A DNA stretch of 13,469 nucleotides from JBBIRT01 sp037441725 (GTDB taxonomy: Bacteria > Desulfobacterota > BSN033 > UBA1163). The position numbers and the translations under genes are program-made. Location: NCBI GenBank assembly GCA_037441725.1, contig JBBIRT010000086.1, positions 1 to 13,469 on the forward strand, read 5' to 3'. Below, in pieces: positions 4,805 through 11,854 of the stretch; the stretch's first letter is position 1, and each line of letters starts with the position of its first letter. The notes under the pieces are model-generated. The model searched no databases. It was not told the origin of the DNA and was given only the letters and a program-made list of their open reading frames with translations.

Positions 4805-7156
4805 ATGGATGACCGCTCCCTCAAGCTCTTAGAATTCTTCCGTCTATTAGAAATCCTAAAAGAATATTCTGTCTCTCCTTTGGGTCGGAAACATTGTGAG
4901 GCATTAAGACCTTCCAAAGATCTCCATCAGATCAAATACAGATTAACCGAGGTGATGGAGCTTAAAACCATTTTGGAAAAAGAAGGGGAATTCCCTATCC
5001 AGGGATTAAAGGAAATTGATGAGATTTTAAAAAAATTAGAGGTCGAAGGGACTACCCTGACGATTCATGAATTGTTAGAGATCTATTGCCAAATCGTTCT
5101 AAGCAAAAGGATTAAAAAGTTCTTTCAAAAGATCGACCCTTCCATCGCTCCCTATCTTCAAGAAAAAATCTTAAAACTTTCTTCCCAAAAAGGATTGGAG
5201 AAAGAAATCCTTCAGGCCATCCATCCAAAGGGGGAGATCCTTGATCGAGCAAGCCCAACCCTTTTAGAAATAAGACATCGACTGGGAGTGGTCAGAGAGA
5301 AAGCTAAAGCAGTGCTGGAGAATATTCTTCGACAGGAATCCCTTCAGCCTATCTTCCAGGAGGACTTCATTACTCTAAGGAATGGGAGATATGTCCTTCT
5401 CATTAAATCCGAATTTAAACACCGATTGGAGGGGATCATTCATGATCAGTCCCAGAGCCGAATGACATTTTTTCTTGAGCCCTTTCAGGTGGTTGATCTC
5501 AACAATGAAGTGAATCTCCTGACGGGAGAAGAGAAGGAGGAGGAATATCGAATCTTAGCCGCTCTCTCTAATAAGGTGAGGGAGGAAAGACAAAACCTTT
5601 GGAATGACCTCAAAATATTGGGGGAATTAGACCTCCTCTATGCTATGGCCAAGCTTACCCTTCGTCTGAAAGGGGTTTTTCCCCTCCTAAATGAGTCAGG
5701 AGAGATTGAGATGAGGGAGGCCCGAAATCCTCTCCTCACCATCCAGCGTGAAGATCAAGTAGTTCCGATTCATCTCCGAATGGGAGGAGAGACTAAAGTC
5801 CTTATCATCAGTGGAGCCAATGCTGGAGGAAAGACAGTTGCCCTAAAGACCTTGGGATTGCTGACCCTGATGGTCCAATCCGGTCTTCCTATCCCTGTGG
5901 CTGAGGGAAGTCAGGTGAGTATCTTTCAGGATATCTTTGCTGTCATCGGAGATGAACAGAATCTTGAAGAGAATGTCAGCACCTTCTCCAGTCATCTCCT
6001 CCATGTGAATCAAGTCTTAGAAAAAGCCGGACCCCGCTCACTTATCCTTCTCGATGAACTCGGAGTAGGAACCCATGCCCAGGAGGGATGTGCCCTCGCC
6101 ATGGGTTTCTTGGATTGCTTTCGAGAAAGGGGATCCTCTGTCGTGGTAACCACTCACTTTGATTGGCTGAAGATCTATGGTTATCTTCATCCCGGAGTGG
6201 AGAATGTGGCCGTTGAGTTTGACGAAGTGAGTTTGGAACCCAAATATACTCTTCTCTATGGGTCATCAGGCGTGAGCAATGCCTTCTTAATTGCTGAAAA
6301 ATTAGGGATCTCCAAAAGGGTACTCGAATCTGCTAAGGGTCATCAGGGAGGAGGGGAAGAAGAGATCACCCGTGCCTTAGAGGCGTTAGAGAAGTTGAAG
6401 AGGGAAGCAGAGAGTGAAAAAAGGCAAGCCTCGAAGTTAAAGGAAGAAACATGGCTAGAACGTCAGAGATTGAAAAGGGTATTAGAGACGATCAAGGAGC
6501 GGCGTCTCGAAATTTACTCTAAGGCTGAAGAAAAGGCGAAAAAGGCGATTCAGAATATGGAGGAGGAGTTAAAGAAATGGAATCAATGGCAAAAACAGGA
6601 AAAGGTCTCTCTCCACCTTAAACAGAAAGAACTACATAAGATCAAAGAGAAGAATTTTCCCCCCATTGGGAGGAAGGAAGGTAGAGGGATACCAAGTGGC
6701 CTAAAGGTGGGGGATCATGTTAGAATTGAAAGCTTGCAAAGGAATGGGGTTCTGATGAATATTGTAAAGCCATTGAATCAAGCAGAGGTATGGTTGGAGA
6801 GGGTCAAAGTCAAGGCCCCCCTCTCTGAGATTATTCCAGTGGTTGGAATCGAAAAGGAGGGTCCAAGGGAAGCAATCGAAACTCCTTCTTTGATGAAAAG
6901 GGCTGGCCAAGATCCTTTGTCTGAATTAAATGTTATTGGTTTGACCGTGGAAGAAGCCATCCCGAAAGTCGATAAATTTATGGATCAGGCTCTGCTTCAT
7001 GGCCTTGAAAGAGTCCAAATCATTCATGGATTGGGTTCAGGGAGATTGCGAAATGCAATTGGTCAATACCTGAGGATGCATCGTGGGGTAAAAAGTTTTT
7101 CACCTGGGGAGATGAAAAAAGGAGGATATGGGGTTACGATTGTTGAATTGAAGTAA
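4805..7156 (+). CDS. mutS2: MutS2 family ATPase with Smr endonuclease domain
   Basis: A 783-residue MutS2 protein, a DNA- and ribosome-interacting ATPase linked to suppression of recombination and, in some bacteria, to rescue of collided ribosomes. The N-terminal part (about 1-310) matches the MutS core/lever region. The ATPase domain has Walker A GANAGGKT (337-344) and Walker B LILLDELGVGT (D417, E418), followed by a histidine-containing switch (VVVTTHFDW). A charged coiled coil spans about 510-625. The Smr domain is at the C-terminus (about 705-783), with H741-G-L-G-S-G746 intact. Its first motif reads LNVIG (708-712) instead of the more usual LDLRG/LDLHG. Length is normal. The ATG at 4805 lacks a clear ribosome binding site but fits the family N-terminus. 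It lies 27 bp after yqeY and 30 bp before dnaG. Confidence 0.95.
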   Translation: MDDRSLKLLEFFRLLEILKEYSVSPLGRKHCEALRPSKDLHQIKYRLTEVMELKTILEKEGEFPIQGLKEIDEILKKLEVEGTTLTIHELLEIYCQIVLSKRIKKFFQKIDPSIAPYLQEKILKLSSQKGLEKEILQAIHPKGEILDRASPTLLEIRHRLGVVREKAKAVLENILRQESLQPIFQEDFITLRNGRYVLLIKSEFKHRLEGIIHDQSQSRMTFFLEPFQVVDLNNEVNLLTGEEKEEEYRILAALSNKVREERQNLWNDLKILGELDLLYAMAKLTLRLKGVFPLLNESGEIEMREARNPLLTIQREDQVVPIHLRMGGETKVLIISGANAGGKTVALKTLGLLTLMVQSGLPIPVAEGSQVSIFQDIFAVIGDEQNLEENVSTFSSHLLHVNQVLEKAGPRSLILLDELGVGTHAQEGCALAMGFLDCFRERGSSVVVTTHFDWLKIYGYLHPGVENVAVEFDEVSLEPKYTLLYGSSGVSNAFLIAEKLGISKRVLESAKGHQGGGEEEITRALEALEKLKREAESEKRQASKLKEETWLERQRLKRVLETIKERRLEIYSKAEEKAKKAIQNMEEELKKWNQWQKQEKVSLHLKQKELHKIKEKNFPPIGRKEGRGIPSGLKVGDHVRIESLQRNGVLMNIVKPLNQAEVWLERVKVKAPLSEIIPVVGIEKEGPREAIETPSLMKRAGQDPLSELNVIGLTVEEAIPKVDKFMDQALLHGLERVQIIHGLGSGRLRNAIGQYLRMHRGVKSFSPGEMKKGGYGVTIVELK

Positions 7157-7186
7157 AACTGAGGGTCTTCCGGCGAGGGAAAAGGG

Positions 7187-9028
7187 TTGGCCAAAGGGTT
7201 TTATACTGAATAGAAAATTTCAGAAATTCGAGAACGGTCCAACATTCTGGAAGTCGTCTCGGATTATGTCACCCTTAAAAAGGCCGGTAAAAATTATCGA
7301 GGGCTCTGCCCTTTTCATTCTGAAAAAACTCCATCCTTCATGGTCAATGAAGAAAAACAGATCTTCCACTGTTTCGGTTGTGGGGAGGGAGGGGATGTCT
7401 TTACCTTTCTGATGAAGGTAGGTCATCTTTCTTTCTTAGAGGCTGTGGAGGGATTGGCCAAACGTTTTGGAGTCACCCTTCCTGTCCGTGAATCCTCTCC
7501 TGGCCAAAAGAGGGAGATGGCTAAAAGGGAACTCCTTTTTCAAATCAATCAGATGGCCTCAGAATATTTTCATGATCTCCTGACCCGTTATAAAGAAGGA
7601 GAGGAGGGCAGAAAATATCTCTTAAAAAGGGGAATCAGCCAAGAAGTAATTTTCCAACATCGATTGGGATACGCTTCAGATCATTGGGAGGGATTGCTCC
7701 GCTATCTCCAGGAAAGGAAAGCCCCCCTTGAACTGGCATGGGAGTTAGGGTTAATCTCTCCTAAGAAGAGGGGAATCCATTTTACCACAAAGGAAGGTGG
7801 AGGGATAGATTCGAGAGGTTGGTATGATGCATTTCGGGGAAGAATTCTTTTCCCCATTTTTGACCTTCATCAAAGGGTGGTGGGATTTGGAGGAAGGTTG
7901 ATCCGTGAGGGAGAGCCCAAATATCTCAACTCTCATGAATCAAGCATCTATCATAAAGGAGAGAACCTATATGGCCTTCAGGTCGCCAAACGCTGGGTAG
8001 CCGAGAAGGATTGTGTTATAATTGTCGAGGGTTATTTCGATCTATTAACTCTCCATCAATATGGATTGAAACATAGCGTTGCCACCTTAGGAACAGCATT
8101 GACGACACACCATGTCAGGACCCTGAAAAGATATACAAAAAATTTTATCACCTTATTTGACGGAGACCATGCGGGGATAAAGGCCTCCCTAAGGTGTCTG
8201 CCCCTTTTCCTGGAAGAGGAGATCATGGGAAAAATTGCCATCCTCCCGTCCGGGGAGGACCCCGATGGATTTCTCAGGAAAGGAAATCTAAAAGATCTGA
8301 TTGAAAGGATAGAACACGCCACTCCACTTCTCGACTTCTTCTTCGAAGATCTAATGAATGCTCCTGATCGGAAATCTGTTGAAGGCAAGGCCAGGATGGC
8401 CAAAGAAGGTCTGGCCATCCTCGATAAGATCTCAGATAAGATTCGGAGGGGATTCTATGTGAAGCATTTCGCTGAAAGATTAGGAATTTCAGAGTCTTTT
8501 TTCTACGAAAGGCTCCAATCCTCTCATAAAAGTCCTTTCAACATGAAAGAAGAATTGAGAAGCCAAAGGGGGGAAAGAAATTTTCCTAAGTCTGAAGAAA
8601 TGGTCATCCGTCTCATGATTCACCATCCCGAATTTATCCCGATCCTTTCCAGGGAGGGAATTCTACCAGAGTTTGAAAACTCCTGTTTAAAGAAAATCGG
8701 TGAAGGGTTAGAAGAACTCTACCAGAGAAGGGGAAGGATTGACCTCCCTGAGGTCTTAACCCATCTGGATGAAGATCTCAAAGGACGTTTGATGGAATTT
8801 GCATTTCAGGAGGGGGGGCTTGAGGGAAATGATGAGAAAATTTTGAACGATTGTATCCAGAAGATCCGGGAGGAGAGAATAAAAAGGGAAAAAAAGGAGC
8901 TTTTAAGAAAAATTAAAGAGGCAGAGGAAAAGAGAGAGGATGAAAAACTTCTCCCTCTTTTAAAGGAAAGGCAGGAATTGGCCAAGAGGGAGAAAGGTCT
9001 ACAGGGAGATCTGATACAAAAAAGGTAG
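7187..9028 (+). CDS. dnaG: DNA primase, with an in-frame amber codon near the N-terminus
   Basis: DNA primase, which makes RNA primers at the replication fork. Counting from TTG 7187, the CHC2 zinc site is C41, H44, C62, C65 (CPFH and CFGC). The RNA-polymerase core shows KYLNSHESSIYHKGENLYGL. The TOPRIM metal site is E281 (VEGYFD) with D325 and D327 (FDGDHAG). A helical C-terminal helicase-binding region follows. About 613 codons is normal for the family. The oddity is codon 9, TAG (7211-7213). Primase-like residues lie on both sides (MAKGFYTE, then KISEIRERSNILEVV), and GAGGG (7175-7179) is well placed for the TTG. After the TAG there is no ATG, GTG or TTG until 7340, which would remove C41 and H44. 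Explanations are a sequencing error, amber readthrough, or a rare ATT start at 7217. The gene is essential, so loss is unlikely. Its own terminator is also TAG. Confidence 0.88.
7211..7213 (+). other. In-frame TAG within the dnaG N-terminus
   Basis: The frame reads TTG GCC AAA GGG TTT TAT ACT GAA TAG AAA ATT TCA. Primases usually have an acidic or polar residue just before the K-I-x-E-I-R stretch, so one base change from GAG, AAG or CAG would give this codon. No Shine-Dalgarno sequence precedes the ATT codons at 7217 or 7226. Confidence 0.75.
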
Positions 9029-9039
9029 GGGGAAGGTCC

Positions 9040-10770
9040 ATGCCGAAAGGGGGAAGGAATAAGGATGTTGAGAAATTAATACATCTGGAAGAGGAGAAAG
9101 GACTTCTAAGCTTCGATGAAACCAATGATCTTTCTCCCAACGAGATTATCTCCTCTGATCAAATCGATGATGTCCTCATGATGTTCGATGAGATGGATAT
9201 CGATTTAGGAGATGACCTCCAGGGGTTAAAATTGGAGGAAGAGAGAACCTTAGAGAAAGAAGAGGATGAGGATGAGTTAGAGGGAGGGTCCTTAGGCAAA
9301 GCGACTGATCCTGTGAGGTTGTACCTGCGGGAAATGGGCTCTGTTTCTCTCCTCACTCGAGAAGGCGAAGTGGAGATTGCCAAAAGAATTGAGAGTGGGA
9401 TGAGGGAAGTACTCAGCGTCGTTTTAAACTGTCCGATGGCAGTCAAAGAAATTATCAATTTGGGCCAGGCGATCAAGAACGGGAAAGTGGAGATTCAGGA
9501 AGTAACCAATGAGATTGATGAAGAAGAATCCAGTTACGAAGAGGAGCAGATTCAAAAGAAAAGGATTTTGGAATTGATCGATCGGATTAAACGAAAAGAC
9601 GAAGAGGTCAGGCGATTATTAAAAAGAAGGACGGGTTTAAAAGGCAAATTCCAGAAACAGGTGAAGAAGAGACAGGAGGAGATATTAGATCTTTTCAACC
9701 AGATGAGCTTGAGGGATATCCAGATCCATAAGATTATCCAAAAAATGAAGCATCTCCTAAGCCGCATGGAAAAGGGAGTCAATGAGATTAAAAAGATAGA
9801 AGAGAAATGGGGAGTATCCATTCAGGAGGTTCGGACCTATTTGAAAAAGTTAAGGTCTAAAAAAATAAGTGAAAGAACTCTCCTTCGAACTCGAAAGATG
9901 AGTAAATCTGACCTCCAAGAGATCGATCGGTCAGTAAAATATTTTCAAAAAAAGGTTCATAAATTGGAAACCGAATGTGGCCTTTCGGTTGATAAGTTAT
10001 CTGCCGCCGTCAAGGCTATTGTGGAAGGGGAGACCAAAGCCAGGGAGGCCAAATGCGAATTGATCAAGGCAAATTTGAGACTGGTCGTTTCAATCGCAAA
10101 GAAATATACTAATCGGGGACTTCAGTTTTTAGATCTCATTCAAGAAGGAAATATTGGACTGATGAAGGCCGTGGATAAATTTGAGTACCAACGGGGCTAT
10201 AAATTCAGTACTTATGCTACCTGGTGGATCCGTCAAGCCATTACACGGGCCATTGCAGACCAGGCTCGGACAATACGAATCCCCGTCCATATGATCGAGA
10301 CGATTAACAAATTGATTCGAACCTCTCGGTATCTTGTCCAAGAATTAGGGAGAGAACCCACGCCAGAGGAGATTGCGGAGAGAATGGAGATGCCCCTGGA
10401 TAAAGTGCGAAAAGTCTTGAAGATTGCCAAAGAACCTATCTCCCTGGAGACCCCGATTGGTGAGGAAGAAGATAGTCACCTGGGAGATTTTATTGAAGAT
10501 AAAACCATTCTTTCCCCACAGGATGCTGTGATTATTGCCAATTTATCAGAACAGACCCGAAAGGTCTTAGCCAGCCTCACCCCCAGGGAGGAGAAAGTGT
10601 TAAGAATGCGATTTGGAATTGGTGAAAAATATGACCACACCCTTGAAGAAGTGGGAAAGGATTTTGATGTCACCCGTGAGAGAATTCGTCAGATTGAAGC
10701 CAAGGCCTTAAGAAAATTGAGGCATCCTAGCCGTGCCAAAAAGTTGAAAAGTTTTTTAGAAACGTATTGA
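9040..10770 (+). CDS. rpoD: Primary sigma factor (sigma-70, RpoD)
   Basis: The housekeeping sigma factor, 576 residues, directing RNA polymerase to -35/-10 promoters. The N-terminus contains a region 1.1-like segment with QIDDVLMMFDEMDIDL (about 41-56). Region 1.2 starts at DPVRLYLREMG (about 90). A long charged non-conserved region lies between. Region 2 begins near residue 345 (NLRLVVSIAKKYTNRGLQF) and continues into the -10 recognition helix with YATWWIRQAITRAI. Region 3 includes RIPVHMIETINKL. Region 4 (about 510-570) contains the -35 helix-turn-helix EVGKDFDVTRERIRQIEAKA. The ATG follows the dnaG stop by 11 bases, with the purine-rich AGGGGGAAGG as ribosome binding site. Group 1 assignment rests on the full set of regions and on the operon context. 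Confidence 0.98.
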   Translation: MPKGGRNKDVEKLIHLEEEKGLLSFDETNDLSPNEIISSDQIDDVLMMFDEMDIDLGDDLQGLKLEEERTLEKEEDEDELEGGSLGKATDPVRLYLREMGSVSLLTREGEVEIAKRIESGMREVLSVVLNCPMAVKEIINLGQAIKNGKVEIQEVTNEIDEEESSYEEEQIQKKRILELIDRIKRKDEEVRRLLKRRTGLKGKFQKQVKKRQEEILDLFNQMSLRDIQIHKIIQKMKHLLSRMEKGVNEIKKIEEKWGVSIQEVRTYLKKLRSKKISERTLLRTRKMSKSDLQEIDRSVKYFQKKVHKLETECGLSVDKLSAAVKAIVEGETKAREAKCELIKANLRLVVSIAKKYTNRGLQFLDLIQEGNIGLMKAVDKFEYQRGYKFSTYATWWIRQAITRAIADQARTIRIPVHMIETINKLIRTSRYLVQELGREPTPEEIAERMEMPLDKVRKVLKIAKEPISLETPIGEEEDSHLGDFIEDKTILSPQDAVIIANLSEQTRKVLASLTPREEKVLRMRFGIGEKYDHTLEEVGKDFDVTRERIRQIEAKALRKLRHPSRAKKLKSFLETY

Positions 10771-10783
10771 GTGACTAAGGTTA

Positions 10784-10816
10784 AATAAGGAATCTTCTTA
10801 TTATTCCAAAATTTTT
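10784..10816 (+). terminator. Weak possible terminator after rpoD
   Basis: Two alternative AT-rich hairpins are possible: AATAAG (10784-10789) with CTTATT (10797-10802), or GGAAT (10789-10793) with ATTCC (10803-10807). The second is followed by AAAATTTTT. Both stems are weak, so this is only a candidate for the end of the long operon. Confidence 0.25.
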
Positions 10817-10829
10817 AATGGAAAGGGTG

Positions 10830-10857
10830 TTGACTCTCTCAGGAGATAAGATAAAAT
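10830..10857 (+). promoter_or_regulatory. Sigma-70 promoter of the tRNA gene
   Basis: TTGACT (10830-10835) and TAAAAT (10852-10857) are spaced by 16 bp, with an overlapping TATAAT at 10857-10862. Transcription would start a few bases before the tRNA at 10870. The -35 hexamer is identical to that of the rpsU promoter. Confidence 0.7.
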
Positions 10858-10869
10858 ATAATCTAACAA

Positions 10870-10945
10870 GGGCCCATAGCTCAGCTGGAAGAGCTACCGG
10901 CTCATAACCGGTAGGTCCCTGGTTCGAACCCAGGTGGGCCCACCA
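10870..10945 (+). tRNA. tRNA with CAT anticodon (Met or Ile2)
   Basis: A complete 76-base cloverleaf. The acceptor GGGCCCA pairs with TGGGCCC, the D stem is GCTC/GAGC, and the anticodon stem is ACCGG/CCGGT. The loop CTCATAA (10901-10907) has CAT at 34-36. The variable loop is AGGTC, the T stem CCTGG/CCAGG with TTCGAAC, then A73 and an encoded CCA. A CAT anticodon can mean elongator methionine, initiator or lysidine-modified isoleucine. The normal first pair (G1-C72) excludes initiator type. C4-G69 and C5-G68 resemble the pairs recognised by TilS in E. coli tRNA-Ile2, which mildly favours isoleucine. It sits between rpoD and the zinc-ribbon gene. Confidence 0.95.
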
Positions 10946-10966
10946 AGGATGAATAGGAGACAAGGG

Positions 10967-11683
10967 GTGAAGGAACAATTGGATTTACTTTGGGAACTCC
11001 AAAAAATTGATCTCAAACTGAAAAGCATTAAGGAAGGCCGAGATCGATATCCCAAGGAGATGAAGAAGTTAGATGATCGACAAAGGCTTGAAAAAGAAAG
11101 GATCCAAAAACAGAAAGAGAAGATTGATTCTTTAGAGAAAACCCGGAGGCAGAAAGAGGGACAACTCAATTTGGAACTTGAAAAGATCAAGAGGGCCGAG
11201 GGGAAGATGTCCGAGGTAAAGACCAACAAAGAATATCAGGCCCTGCTCCATGAGATCGATGCGATGAAGGAGGCTAATAGCCAAAGAGAGGAGGAGATCC
11301 TCCAGATCTTGGAAGAGATCGATGAACTAAAAAAGGACCTATCGAGAAGGGAGAAAGAGGTTAGGGCAAATATTGAGAAAATTGAATTGGAACAGAAAAG
11401 GCTTCAGGAAAAGATGAATCAGGAGGAGAAGACTTGGGAGGAGGAGTTGAAGCGACGAGAAGTCCTATCGAAACAGATCGAATCCAAACTGTTTAAGCTT
11501 TATAACACCCTGAAAGAAAAGAGACAAGGGATTGGGGTGGTCAGCGCTAAGAACGAAACCTGTCAAGGGTGTTTTGTCAATGTCCCCCCTCAAATGTTCA
11601 TTGAGGTCCAAAAAAACAACTCCCTTATCTGTTGTCCCAACTGCAACCGAATTCTCTATTGGGAGGGAGACAGGAAAAACTGA
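10967..11683 (+). CDS. C4-type zinc-ribbon protein with long coiled coil (DUF164-like)
   Basis: A cytoplasmic protein of about 238 residues. The first roughly 180 residues are highly charged heptad-like helices, predicted to form an antiparallel coiled-coil hairpin. A C-terminal zinc ribbon follows, with C199-x2-C202 and C223-x2-C226 (CQGCFVNVPPQ and CCPNCNRILYW). This architecture is that of the widespread zinc-ribbon family often found beside dnaG/rpoD in delta-type bacteria. Its function is not firmly known; roles in nucleic-acid or protein binding have been suggested. I chose GTG 10967 because AGGAG (10955-10959) lies 7 bases before it. An ATG at 10949 is possible but directly abuts the tRNA and has no proper ribosome binding site. 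A GTG at 10934 lies inside the tRNA and is rejected. Confidence 0.9.
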   Translation: MKEQLDLLWELQKIDLKLKSIKEGRDRYPKEMKKLDDRQRLEKERIQKQKEKIDSLEKTRRQKEGQLNLELEKIKRAEGKMSEVKTNKEYQALLHEIDAMKEANSQREEEILQILEEIDELKKDLSRREKEVRANIEKIELEQKRLQEKMNQEEKTWEEELKRREVLSKQIESKLFKLYNTLKEKRQGIGVVSAKNETCQGCFVNVPPQMFIEVQKNNSLICCPNCNRILYWEGDRKN

Positions 11684-11821
11684 GAAGGGATCCTGGAATG
11701 ATAAAATAAGATTCAATCGATCTTCAGTCCATCCATCCTTTTTAGATAACATCATCGGGAGAACTCTTTTCTACCATTCAAATGAAACAGGAGGAGAACA
11801 AGTATCCATACCATAGAGGGG

Positions 11822-11842
11822 TTTTTATCTTTTAGATAAGAA
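11822..11842 (+). promoter_or_regulatory. Hairpin just upstream of the ribosome binding site of the ThDP enzyme gene
   Basis: TTTTATCT pairs across a TTT loop with AGATAAGAA, a stem of about 9 pairs including one G-T. It ends one base before the strong AGGAGG ribosome binding site (11843-11848). The core TTTTAGATAA (11830-11839) also occurs upstream at 11740-11749. It could modulate translation initiation or mRNA stability, or be chance in an AT-rich leader. Confidence 0.35.
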
Positions 11843-11854
11843 AGGAGGGAGTTC

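Noticed and set aside
7340..9028. dnaG starting at ATG 7340
   Set aside because: This start would remove the first cysteine and histidine of the zinc site, whose coding sequence is clearly present and in frame upstream.
10934..10948. Start of the zinc-ribbon protein at GTG 10934
   Set aside because: The codon is inside the tRNA gene. GTG 10967 with a well-spaced AGGAG is the better start.
11532..11816. Frame of 94 codons overlapping the end of the zinc-ribbon gene
   Set aside because: It lies out of frame within a well-supported gene and runs into the leader. No family resemblance and no ribosome binding site.
11684..11854. RNase P RNA or another known RNA between the zinc-ribbon and ThDP genes
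   Set aside because: The 171-bp gap is too short and AT-rich, and none of the conserved RNase P RNA segments are visible.
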